A stretch of DNA of 9,106 nucleotides from Pseudomonadota bacterium (GCA_023412655.1 JAEYNH010000080.1:1-9106), one strand, 5' to 3'; numbered from the stretch's first letter, positions 1 to 6,304 are shown. Notes: generated by a model not told the origin, from the sequence alone. Program-made: numbers and translations.

Positions 1-1
1 A

Positions 2-538
2 CCCTACCGGCCGAGCACGCCCCCGCCGCGCAGCACGCCGCCCGCCGCGGCTCCGGCGCCGTCCGCCAGCCGTCCGATCGTGCCCGGCGCGCCGGTGGCC
101 TCGCCGCCGGTCAGCGACGGCCAGGTCTCCACCATGGGCCGCGGCCGCTTCGTTTGGCCGGTGCGGGGCGAGATCCTCTCGGGCTTCGGTCCCAAGGGGC
201 CTAGCCAGCGCAACGACGGGATCAACATCCGCGCCCCGTCCGGCGAGCCCGTGCGCGCGTCGGCCGCGGGCGACGTGGTCTATGCCGGCGACCAGGTCCC
301 GGGCTTCGGCAATCTCGTGCTGATCAAACACGCCGACGGCTGGGTCACGGCCTACGGCCATCTCGGCCGCATCGACGTGAAGATGCAGCAGCGGGTCACC
401 CAGGGACAGCAGATCGGTCAGGTGGGCGTCACCGGCGGCGTCTCCGAGCCGCAGCTGCACTTCGAGATCCGTTACGCGCCCACCCCTGAGGAACGCGCCC
501 GGCCGATCGATCCGGCCCTGGTCCTGCCGCGTCAGTAG
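2..538 (+). CDS. dipM: LytM/M23-fold peptidoglycan-associated protein, DipM/NlpD-like, 3' end only
   Basis: The frame is open from the first bases, so the gene is cut by the window edge and only its last 179 or so codons are seen. The visible part starts with a Pro/Ala/Ser-rich linker of about 45 residues, followed by a LytM (peptidase M23) domain running from FVWPVRGEI (about base 149) to the end. The domain keeps the M23 landmarks GFG, GDVVYAG, GNLVLIKH, YGHL and LHFEIR. The first ligand motif HxxxD reads NDGIN (Asn at 212-214 and 224-226), and the usual HxH reads QLH (Gln at 452-454). Two of three zinc ligands and one catalytic His are thus gone, while the His of YGH (359-361) and of LHF (458-460) remain. 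This pattern is known from NlpD/EnvC/DipM regulators, which activate or recruit other cell-wall hydrolases during division instead of cutting peptidoglycan. The dipM symbol is inferred from this domain plus Caulobacterales context; LysM repeats, expected upstream, are outside the window. Confidence 0.78.
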   Translation, partial: PYRPSTPPPRSTPPAAAPAPSASRPIVPGAPVASPPVSDGQVSTMGRGRFVWPVRGEILSGFGPKGPSQRNDGINIRAPSGEPVRASAAGDVVYAGDQVPGFGNLVLIKHADGWVTAYGHLGRIDVKMQQRVTQGQQIGQVGVTGGVSEPQLHFEIRYAPTPEERARPIDPALVLPRQ

Positions 539-545
539 CGGCAGG
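523..545. terminator. Hairpin across the convergent gene junction, possible bidirectional terminator
   Basis: CCTGCCGC (523-530) and GCGGCAGG (538-545) form a perfect 8-bp stem with a 7-nt loop. The hairpin spans the last codons and TAG stop (536-538) of the LytM gene, in the short gap before the oppositely oriented ATPase gene ends. Neither side has a run of T, so it is not a canonical intrinsic terminator. Its place between two converging genes suggests transcript-end formation or 3'-end protection. Confidence 0.4.
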
Positions 546-551
546 CCCTCG

Positions 552-1391
552 TCAGAGCGGCAGCGGCTTGCCGAGTTCCCCGGCCAGTTCGCGGATGAAC
601 TGCCAGGCCACCCGTCCCGAGCGGCCGCCGCGCAGCTGCGCCCATTGCAGGGCGCGGCGGTCCAGGTCCGAGACCCGCAGGTCGTAGGCCTCGGCATAGC
701 CCTTCACGGCGGCCAGATAGGTCGCCTGGTCCATGGGCGGGAAGCCGATCCACAGGCCGAAGCGGTCCGAGACGCTGACCTCTTCCTCGGCGTCCTCGTG
801 GGCGGCCACGAGGCCGCGGTCCTCCTGATGGCCCCGGGGCATCAGGTGCCGGCGGTTGGACGTGGCCACGAACAGCACATTGGCCGGCGGACCCGAGACC
901 CCGCCTTCCAGGGCCGACTTCAGGGCCTTGGCGGCCGCCGCGCCTTCCTCGAAGGACAGGTCGTCGCAGAGGACCACGAAACGCTCGGTCCGGCGGCGCA
1001 GGTCGTCGAACAGCGCGGGCAGGGCGGTCACCTGGTCGCGATCCACCTCCACCAGCTTGAGATCGGCATGCTCGGCGGCCACCGCCATGAAGGCGGCCTT
1101 GGCGATGGAGCTCTTGCCCGTGCCGCGCACGCCCCACAGCAGGACGTGGTTGAAGGGCAGACCGCGCGCGAAACGCCGCAGGTTCTCGACCACCTTCTCC
1201 TTCTGCCGCTCCACGCCCACCAGGCTGTCCAGGGCGAGCGGGTAATCCGGCGCCGGATGGAAGCCGCCGGTGTCCGGGTCGTGGCGGAAAAGTCTCGCCT
1301 CGCCGAACGCCGTCTTGGCGGGGGCAGGGGGCGCAAGGCGCTCCAGCGCCTCGGCGATGCGGTTCAGGAGAGGTTTCAGCTCGTCGTCCAT
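552..1391 (-). CDS. DUF815-family P-loop ATPase
   Basis: This 279-residue protein has the architecture of the DUF815 (AAA-like) ATPase family. A short helical N-terminus (MDDELKPLLNRIAEALERL) precedes the family signature LVGVERQKEKVVENL (about residues 57-71). Walker A is GVRGTGKS at 87-94, and Walker B ends in FVVLCDDL at 138-145. A sensor-1-like ATSNRRHLMPR follows the ATPase core, then the typical C-terminal stretch DRFGLWIGFPPMDQATY. Length is normal for the family and no signal peptide or membrane segment is visible, so it should be cytoplasmic. The biological role of DUF815 proteins is not established; ATP binding is the only function the sequence supports. The start at 1391 fits the family N-terminus, with a weak AAGG upstream. 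The gene is divergent from yajC and convergent with the LytM gene, so it is probably transcribed alone. Confidence 0.9.
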   Translation of the reverse strand: MDDELKPLLNRIAEALERLAPPAPAKTAFGEARLFRHDPDTGGFHPAPDYPLALDSLVGVERQKEKVVENLRRFARGLPFNHVLLWGVRGTGKSSIAKAAFMAVAAEHADLKLVEVDRDQVTALPALFDDLRRRTERFVVLCDDLSFEEGAAAAKALKSALEGGVSGPPANVLFVATSNRRHLMPRGHQEDRGLVAAHEDAEEEVSVSDRFGLWIGFPPMDQATYLAAVKGYAEAYDLRVSDLDRRALQWAQLRGGRSGRVAWQFIRELAGELGKPLPL

Positions 1392-1422
1392 CGCGGGGAG
1401 CCTTAGCCCTCCGCAGGTTCCA

Positions 1423-1449
1423 TTGCAAAAGCGGGGCTCTGCGCATAGC
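1423..1449 (+). promoter_or_regulatory. Weak candidate promoter for the yajC-secDF operon
   Basis: The gap between the divergent ATPase and yajC genes (1392-1509) must hold promoters in both directions. On the plus strand TTGCAA (1423-1428) is followed 15 nt later by CATAGC (1444-1449), which resembles a housekeeping-sigma -35/-10 pair of alphaproteobacteria only loosely. It would leave a leader of about 55 nt before yajC. This is a guess from spacing and partial consensus; transcription start mapping would decide it. Confidence 0.25.
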
Positions 1450-1500
1450 TTCCGCCGACTTTACGAACGGGCGCCCGACAAGCGGCGCCGCCCGCAATCC

Positions 1501-1507
1501 GGAGAGG
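1501..1507 (+). promoter_or_regulatory. Shine-Dalgarno site that fixes the yajC start
   Basis: GGAGAGG lies just before the ATG at 1510. The reading frame is open upstream to before 1270, over the ATPase gene on the other strand, so this site, together with the usual short YajC N-terminus, supports the ATG at 1510 and not an upstream start. Confidence 0.65.
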
Positions 1508-1509
1508 CC

Positions 1510-1857
1510 ATGTTCGCCACCCCTGCCTACGCCCAAGCCGCCGGCGGCGCCGCCGCCGGCCCCGAGGCCATGTTGATCCAGTTTCTGCCGCTGATCGCCC
1601 TGGTCGTCCTGTTCTACTTCCTGATGATCCGGCCGCAGCAGAAGCGGATGAAGCAGCATCAGGCGATGCTCGGCGCCCTGAAGCGCGGCGATACCGTGGT
1701 CCTGTCCTCCGGCATGGTCGGCAAGATCGTCCGCGTCGAGGACAAGGAAGTGGGCCTCGAGATCGCCCCCGGCGTCACCACGAAGGTCGTCAAGGCGATG
1801 ATCGCCGACGTCCGGACCCGCGGCGAGCCGGCCGCCGCCAACGACGCCAAAGCCTGA
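1510..1857 (+). CDS. yajC: Preprotein translocase subunit YajC
   Basis: This 115-residue protein is a typical YajC: a short Ala/Gly-rich N-terminus, one transmembrane helix (about residues 22-41, LIQFLPLIALVVLFYFLMI), then the family hallmark RPQQKRMKQHQ and a small cytoplasmic domain with LKRGDTVVLSSGMVGKI. YajC associates with SecD and SecF in the inner membrane as the accessory complex of SecYEG. The protein is not essential where it has been tested. The gene is first in the operon and 19 nt upstream of secD. The N-terminal MFATPAYAQA looks like the end of a signal peptide but is far too short to be one; alphaproteobacterial YajC proteins often begin this way. Confidence 0.96.
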   Translation: MFATPAYAQAAGGAAAGPEAMLIQFLPLIALVVLFYFLMIRPQQKRMKQHQAMLGALKRGDTVVLSSGMVGKIVRVEDKEVGLEIAPGVTTKVVKAMIADVRTRGEPAAANDAKA

Positions 1858-1876
1858 TCCGAAAAGCCGCCTTCTG

Positions 1877-3481
1877 ATGCTCACCCTCTCGCGCTGGAAG
1901 GTCATCCTCGTCATCCTGTCGGTCGTGTTCGGGGTGCTCTTCGCGCTCCCGAACGCCCTTCCGGAGCAGGCGCGGGCGAACCTGCCGGGCTTCCTCCCGA
2001 AGAAAACCCTGAACCTGGGCCTCGACCTGCAGGGGGGCTCGTACCTCCTGCTTGAGGTCGACATCCCGGCGCTCCGCGCGCAGCGTGTGACCAACACCGT
2101 CGAAGACGTCCGGACGACCTTGCGGGAGGCCCAGATCGGCTTCACCGACCTTGGGGCTTCCGGGGACGTGGTTTCGGTGCGCATCAACGACCCCGGCAAG
2201 GTGCAGGAGGCCCAGCGCCTGCTGCGGAACAGCCTCGGCGCCCCGATGGCCGGCACCACCGGCGGCCGGGACGTGAACGTCTCCACCCAGCCGGACCAGC
2301 GCCTGCGGATCACCTTCGTCGCCGAGGCCATGCAGGCCGAGGCTTCGCGGGCGGTGGAACAGTCCATCGAGATCATCCGCCGACGGATCGACGAACTCGG
2401 CACCCGCGAGCCGACCATCGTGCGTCAGGGGGCCGACCGGATCGTCGTCCAGGCTCCGGGCGAGAGCGATCCCGAGCGTCTGAAGAACGTCATCGGCCAG
2501 ACCGCCAAGCTGACCTTCCAGATGGTCGACGAGGCTGCCGATCCGGCCGCGGCCGCAGCCGGCCGCGTGCCCCCGGGCTCGCAGGTGCTGCCCGTCGAGG
2601 ACGGCTCGGCGCCGTTCCTCGTGGTGAAGCGCCGCGCGGTGGTCACCGGCGAGATGCTGACGACCGCCAACCAGGGTTTCCACCCCCAGACCGGCCAGCC
2701 GATCGTCGAGTTCCGGTTCAACAGCCAGGGCGCCCGCCGCTTCGGTGAGGCGACCACCCAGAACATCGGCCGCCGGTTCGCCATCGTCCTCGACGACAAG
2801 ATCATCTCGGCGCCGGTCATCAATTCGGCGATCACCGGCGGGTCGGGCTACATCGAGGGCAACTTCACCGCCCAGTCGGCCAACGACCTGGCCGTGCTTC
2901 TGCGCGGCGGGGCCCTGCCGACGCGCCTGAACGTCGAGCAGCAGCAGACCGTGAGCGCGGAACTGGGCGCCGACGCCATCAAGGCGGGCCAGATCTCCAC
3001 CATCGTGGCGTTCATCGCCATCGTGGCCTTCATGATCCTGGCCTACGGCTTCCTGTTCGGCGGCATCTCGGTCGTGGCCCTGCTGGTCAACGGCCTGCTG
3101 ATCATCGCCGCCATGAGCGTCACCCAGGCCACCCTGACCCTGCCGGGCATCGCGGGCCTGATCCTGACCCTCGCCGTGGCCGTGGACGCCAATGTGCTGA
3201 TCTACGAACGGATGCGGGACGAGATCCGGGCGGGCCGCTCGGTGATCGCTTCCATGGACGCGGGCTTCTCCCGCGCCATGAGCACCATCATCGACGCCAA
3301 CCTCACCACGCTGCTCGCGGCGTTGCTGATGTTCCAGTTCGGCGCCGGCCCGGTGAAGGGCTTCGCCTGGACGCTCTCCATCGGCGTCGTCACCTCGGTG
3401 TTCACCGCCGTCCTCATCACCCAGGTCCTGCTGGCTCTGTGGCTTCGCGCCGCGCGGCCCAAGACCCTGCCGATCGTCTAA
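1877..3481 (+). CDS. secD: Protein translocase subunit SecD
   Basis: SecD (534 residues) is an RND-superfamily inner-membrane protein that, with SecF, uses the proton-motive force to pull exported proteins to the periplasmic side after SecA-driven translocation. An N-terminal membrane helix (about residues 8-26) is followed by the conserved GLDLQGGSYLLLEVD. A large periplasmic domain comes next, with RRRIDELGTREPTI, the P1-head TGEML segment, and IGRRFAIVLDDKIISAP. The second half carries five predicted helices from about residue 374. TM4 contains the proton-relay motif AVAVDANVLIYER, where Asp437 (codon at 3185) matches the essential Asp of E. coli SecD. It is shorter than E. coli SecD (about 615), as is usual in this class. 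There is no clear Shine-Dalgarno before the ATG, so translation may be coupled to or carried over from yajC. Confidence 0.97.
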   Translation: MLTLSRWKVILVILSVVFGVLFALPNALPEQARANLPGFLPKKTLNLGLDLQGGSYLLLEVDIPALRAQRVTNTVEDVRTTLREAQIGFTDLGASGDVVSVRINDPGKVQEAQRLLRNSLGAPMAGTTGGRDVNVSTQPDQRLRITFVAEAMQAEASRAVEQSIEIIRRRIDELGTREPTIVRQGADRIVVQAPGESDPERLKNVIGQTAKLTFQMVDEAADPAAAAAGRVPPGSQVLPVEDGSAPFLVVKRRAVVTGEMLTTANQGFHPQTGQPIVEFRFNSQGARRFGEATTQNIGRRFAIVLDDKIISAPVINSAITGGSGYIEGNFTAQSANDLAVLLRGGALPTRLNVEQQQTVSAELGADAIKAGQISTIVAFIAIVAFMILAYGFLFGGISVVALLVNGLLIIAAMSVTQATLTLPGIAGLILTLAVAVDANVLIYERMRDEIRAGRSVIASMDAGFSRAMSTIIDANLTTLLAALLMFQFGAGPVKGFAWTLSIGVVTSVFTAVLITQVLLALWLRAARPKTLPIV

Positions 3482-3487
3482 GGAGGG
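3481..3487 (+). promoter_or_regulatory. Strong Shine-Dalgarno of secF overlapping the secD stop
   Basis: AGGAGGG starts at the last base of the secD TAA stop codon and sits 8 nt before the secF ATG (3496). Ribosomes ending on secD therefore cover the secF ribosome-binding site, which favours coupled, near-equal synthesis of SecD and SecF, the two parts of one complex. Confidence 0.7.
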
Positions 3488-3495
3488 CCTGACCG

Positions 3496-4458
3496 ATGTG
3501 GCCCCTGATCAAGCTGATCCCGATCAAGACGAATTTTCATTTCGTCCGGTTCGCCAAGTTCGCCGCCATCCTGTCCGCCGTGGGTGTCCTCGCCTCGCTG
3601 GGCCGGGCCATGTTCCCGTTCGAGCCGCCCTGCGGCGGCCTGAACTGCGGCATCGACTTCACCGGCGGCACCATGATCGAGCTGTCCACCGCCCCGAACC
3701 AGGTGGACCTCGCCGCCGCCCGCGCGGCGGTCAGCGCCTTGCCTGTGGGCGACCCGCAGGTGCAGGGCGTGGGCGCCGGCGACAAGGCCATGGTGCGCTA
3801 CCAGCCCCCGGCCGGCTCAGATGCCGAGCAGGTCGCCGGCCAGGTCCGCGCCGCCCTGACCGAGGCTCTCGGCGAGGTCACGTTCGAAGCCCCCAACGTC
3901 ATCGGCGCCAAGGTGTCGGGCGAGCTGTTCCAGAGCGGCCTCATGGCCCTCGGCCTCGCGATCCTGCTGATGATGGTCTACATCTGGTTCCGGTTCGAAC
4001 TGCAGTTCGGCGTCGGCGCCGTGGTGGCCCTGTTCCACGACGTGATCCTGACCTTCGGCGTCATCGCCTTCTTCAACCTGGAATTCAGCCTGAACACCGT
4101 GGCCGCGGTGCTCACCGTCATCGGCTATTCCATGAACGACACCGTCGTGGTCTTCGACCGCCTGCGCGAGAACCTGCGCAAGTACAAGAAGATGCCGCTG
4201 CGCGAGCTGATCGACCTTTCGATCAACGAGACCCTCTCGCGGACCATCATCACCGGCGTGACCGCCGTTCTGGCGCTCACCGGGCTGGCGGTGTTCGGCG
4301 GGGCCACGCTCCTCGACATGTCGCTGGTGCTGATCTTCGGCATCGTCATCGGCACCTATTCGTCGATCTATGTGGCGGCCCCGGTGCTGCTGCTGTTCGG
4401 CGTGCGGCGCGGCCAGGAAGAGGCCGAGCCGCTCAAGCCCGCCGACGCCCGGCCCTAA
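3496..4458 (+). CDS. secF: Protein translocase subunit SecF
   Basis: SecF (320 residues) is the partner of SecD in the proton-driven accessory complex of the Sec translocon. TM1 is at about residues 20-39, followed by the family motif GIDFTGGTMIEL (52-63) at the start of the periplasmic domain. Five more helices begin at about residue 151 (SGLMALGLAILLMMVYIWF). TM4 carries the conserved IGYSMNDTVVVFDRLREN, with Asp215 (codon 4138-4140) at the position of the functional Asp of E. coli SecF. Length is normal. The N-terminal PIKTNFHFVRFAKF is the usual amphipathic entry to TM1. Two cysteines (46 and 51) lie just after TM1 on the predicted periplasmic side, a possible disulfide. The start is set by a strong Shine-Dalgarno. 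Confidence 0.97.
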   Translation: MWPLIKLIPIKTNFHFVRFAKFAAILSAVGVLASLGRAMFPFEPPCGGLNCGIDFTGGTMIELSTAPNQVDLAAARAAVSALPVGDPQVQGVGAGDKAMVRYQPPAGSDAEQVAGQVRAALTEALGEVTFEAPNVIGAKVSGELFQSGLMALGLAILLMMVYIWFRFELQFGVGAVVALFHDVILTFGVIAFFNLEFSLNTVAAVLTVIGYSMNDTVVVFDRLRENLRKYKKMPLRELIDLSINETLSRTIITGVTAVLALTGLAVFGGATLLDMSLVLIFGIVIGTYSSIYVAAPVLLLFGVRRGQEEAEPLKPADARP

Positions 4459-4470
4459 GGCCCCGCCGCC

Positions 4471-4830
4471 GTGGCCCGCAACGCGCCCACCGTGGACGCC
4501 TACGGCGACGGCGGTTTCCGCCTGGCCGGCGAGCGGCATGACGGCTCGGTGCTGATCCTCGCCGACGAGGCCCGGGTCTGGCCGGTGGCCAGCCTGGCCG
4601 AGCTGACGGTGGCCAGCCTGGCCCCCGTCTTCCAGGCGGGCCGGACCGAGGTGGAGTTCCTGTTGCTCGGCGTGGGCGTGCGCAACGCCCAGCCGCCGCG
4701 GGAGGTGAGGGAAGCCCTGCGCCAGGCCGGCATCGGCCTGGAGTTCATGGACACCCCGGCGGCGGCCCGCCTCTACAATGTGCTCACCGCCGAAGGCCGT
4801 CGCCTGGCCGCGGCCCTGATCGCCGTCTGA
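4471..4830 (+). CDS. Mth938-like domain protein (DUF498, NDUFAF3 family)
   Basis: This 119-residue single-domain protein matches the Mth938-like fold family: GGFRLAGERHDGSVLILAD near the N-terminus, VEFLLLGVGVRN in the middle, and the conserved C-terminal DTPAAARLYNVLTAEGRRL. The family includes human NDUFAF3, an assembly factor for the Q module of respiratory complex I. The bacterial proteins have no proven activity. A gene of this family directly after secDF is a familiar arrangement in alphaproteobacteria. It starts 12 nt after secF with GTG at 4471, using TAAGG at the secF stop as a possible weak ribosome site; a second in-frame GTG at 4492 is an alternative. No signal or membrane segment is seen, so it is presumably cytoplasmic. 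It contains a 24-nt internal duplication (two VASLA units). Confidence 0.88.
   Translation: MARNAPTVDAYGDGGFRLAGERHDGSVLILADEARVWPVASLAELTVASLAPVFQAGRTEVEFLLLGVGVRNAQPPREVREALRQAGIGLEFMDTPAAARLYNVLTAEGRRLAAALIAV
4583..4623 (+). repeat. Short in-frame direct repeat inside the Mth938-like gene
   Basis: The 17-base sequence starting CGGTGGCCAGCC occurs at 4583-4599 and again at 4607-4623, an offset of exactly 24 nt or eight codons. It encodes VASLAELT followed by VASLAPVF. The in-frame offset suggests a small tandem duplication that has since diverged, or chance in GC-rich, alanine/leucine-rich code. Confidence 0.6.
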
Positions 4831-4910
4831 ACCCTTCCAAGCGTCACCTTCCAGCCTGCGGCGAAACGCCCTATACCTGTGCGCCAGGGTAGGATTCTCA
4901 GGGGCACATA

Positions 4911-5516
4911 ATGGCTGGACTGCTCGCCAATCTCCGCAACACGCTCATCGTGAGCTTCCTGCTCGCGCTTGTCATCGTCGTCGGCTACGGCATGCACGAC
5001 GCGGGCTGGGCCCAGATCTTCTGGCAGGCCACCTTCCGCTGGTTGCACACTCTGGCCGGCATCCTGTGGATCGGTCTGCTCTACTACTTCAACTTCGTGC
5101 AGATCCGGAAAATGCCGGAGATCCCGGCCGAGCTTAAGCCGGCCGTGTCGAAGTACATCGCTCCGGAAGCGCTGTTCTGGTTCCGCTGGGCCGCCGTGGC
5201 CACCTGGGTGATGGGCGTCCTGCTGGCGTGGAACCGCGGTTACCTGCTCCAGGCGTTCACCCTCGGCGCCCTCGACGGCTTCGCGGTGCCGCAGCACACC
5301 TTCATCGGCCTCGGCATGTGGCTGGCGACGATCATGTTCTTCAACGTCTGGGTGTTCATCTGGCCGGCCCAGAAGATCGCCCTCGGCATCGTCGAAGGCG
5401 ACGCCGACGCCAAGGCCGCCGCCGGCCGCAAGGCCATGCTGTTCTCGCGCATCAACACCCTGCTGTCGGTGCCGATGCTGGCCACCATGACCATGAACCA
5501 GACGATCTTCGGCTGA
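4911..5516 (+). CDS. Stand-alone PuuD-type membrane domain (urate oxidase N-terminal family)
   Basis: This 201-residue integral membrane protein resembles the N-terminal membrane domain of PuuD urate hydroxylase (Urate_ox_N). Recognisable segments are FRWLHTLAGILWIGLLYYFN (about 42-61) and APEALFWFRWAA (about 81-92). PQHTFIGLGMWLATIMFFNVWVFIWP lies at about 127-152 and marks a later helix. I count five or six hydrophobic helices. Full PuuD proteins are about twice as long and end in a cytochrome c domain; here there is no CxxCH and the protein stops after the membrane part, so urate oxidation should not be assumed. His29, His46 and His129 are candidates for cofactor binding. The start has AGGGG (4900-4904) 6 nt upstream. 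It lies 80 nt after the Mth938-like gene, so it may be read from the sec operon or from its own unseen promoter, and it ends at a clear terminator. Confidence 0.8.
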   Translation: MAGLLANLRNTLIVSFLLALVIVVGYGMHDAGWAQIFWQATFRWLHTLAGILWIGLLYYFNFVQIRKMPEIPAELKPAVSKYIAPEALFWFRWAAVATWVMGVLLAWNRGYLLQAFTLGALDGFAVPQHTFIGLGMWLATIMFFNVWVFIWPAQKIALGIVEGDADAKAAAGRKAMLFSRINTLLSVPMLATMTMNQTIFG

Positions 5517-5538
5517 CGCCGGAGCCGATCTCTGCGAG

Positions 5539-5567
5539 AAGGCCCGCCTGACCGGCGGGCCTTTTTT
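5539..5567 (+). terminator. Rho-independent terminator
   Basis: GGCCCGCC (5541-5548) and GGCGGGCC (5554-5561) form a perfect 8-bp GC stem with a 5-nt loop. It is extended by AA/TT pairs and followed by six T (5562-5567). This is a textbook intrinsic terminator 22 nt after the PuuD-like gene. It ends only 9 nt before the next start codon. Confidence 0.92.
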
Positions 5568-5576
5568 GCTTCTGAA

Positions 5577-6278
5577 ATGACCGACGATCTCGACGACCTG
5601 ATCCGCCGCACCGATCCCGACCGCTGGCTGTCCAGCCGCTTCATCGGCGATCCCCAGGCGCGGGCGGACGTGATCGCCCTCTATGCCTATGACCATGAGC
5701 TCGGGCGGGCGCCGAAGGTGGCCAGCAACTCCCTGCTGGGCGAGATCCGGCTGACCTGGTGGCGCGAGGTGCTGGACGAGGTGTTCGAGGGGCGGCCGGT
5801 GCGCCGCCATCCCACCGCCCAGGCCCTGGCCGACCTCGTGGCGCGCCACGGCCTGCCGCGTGAGCCGCTCGAGGCGATGATCGACGCCCGCTATCCCGAA
5901 CTCGAATCGGCGCCTCTGTCTGCGCAGGACGCCAGGACCGTGGCCGATGGCGGGGCCGGCGAATGCGCCCGCCTGGCCATGCGGATCCTGGGCGACCCGG
6001 CCGAAGCTTCCGTGGCGCCCGGCTGGGCGGCTGCCTGGGGGCTGTCGCGCCTGATCCAGGCCGGCCGGGTCGATCCCGCGGCCGTGGACGACCTGCGGGC
6101 GGACCTGCGCCGCACCCTCGCCGAGGCGCGCACGGTGGAGCGCGACTACGTCAGCGCCGAGGCCTTCCCGGCCATCGCCCACGCCACGCTGGCGCCCACC
6201 TATGCGGCGGGCCGCTCTCCGGGCCAGACCCAGAAGCGCCTGCGGCTCATCTGGGCGGTGGCGCGCGGCAGGATCTGA
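5577..6278 (+). CDS. Squalene/phytoene synthase-fold protein, NDUFAF6-like
   Basis: The 233-residue protein belongs to the squalene/phytoene synthase fold. The best marker is ALYAYDHELGRAPKVASN (about residues 34-51) followed by LLGEIRLTWWREVLDEVFEG (about 52-71), the form seen in alphaproteobacterial relatives of mitochondrial NDUFAF6 (C8orf38). True synthases (CrtB, HpnC/D, squalene synthase) have two Asp-rich DxxxD-type motifs that bind Mg-diphosphate. At the position of the first, this protein has YAYDHELGR, and I cannot find a convincing second, so prenyl-transferase activity is doubtful. NDUFAF6 is a complex I assembly factor; the bacterial role is unproven. There is no signal peptide. 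The ATG at 5577 gives the usual N-terminus (DDLIRRTDPDRWLSSRF), but no Shine-Dalgarno fits between the preceding terminator and the start, so a leaderless mRNA is possible. It converges on trmFO with a 26-nt gap and no obvious terminator. Confidence 0.82.
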   Translation: MTDDLDDLIRRTDPDRWLSSRFIGDPQARADVIALYAYDHELGRAPKVASNSLLGEIRLTWWREVLDEVFEGRPVRRHPTAQALADLVARHGLPREPLEAMIDARYPELESAPLSAQDARTVADGGAGECARLAMRILGDPAEASVAPGWAAAWGLSRLIQAGRVDPAAVDDLRADLRRTLAEARTVERDYVSAEAFPAIAHATLAPTYAAGRSPGQTQKRLRLIWAVARGRI

Positions 6279-6304
6279 GCGGGTCTGTCAGCGGAGAGCG
6301 GCGG

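Noticed and set aside
1270..1509. Upstream in-frame extension of yajC, adding 80 residues
   Set aside because: It overlaps the divergent ATPase gene and its leader. YajC proteins are about 110 residues, and a Shine-Dalgarno sits before the ATG at 1510.
532..2418. Very long minus-strand open frame (628 codons) across the ATPase and sec genes
   Set aside because: It overlaps DUF815, yajC and secD, all clearly real. The translation is Arg/Gly/Pro-rich low-complexity text, typical of shadow frames in GC-rich DNA.
4451..4464. GGCC-CTAA-GGCC palindrome at the secF stop as a terminator
   Set aside because: Only a 4-bp stem, no T-run, and the next gene starts 12 nt later in the same operon.
4773..6182. 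469-codon minus-strand open frame opposite the PuuD-like and NDUFAF6-like genes
   Set aside because: It runs through an intrinsic terminator and two recognisable genes on the other strand, and its composition is that of a GC-driven shadow frame.
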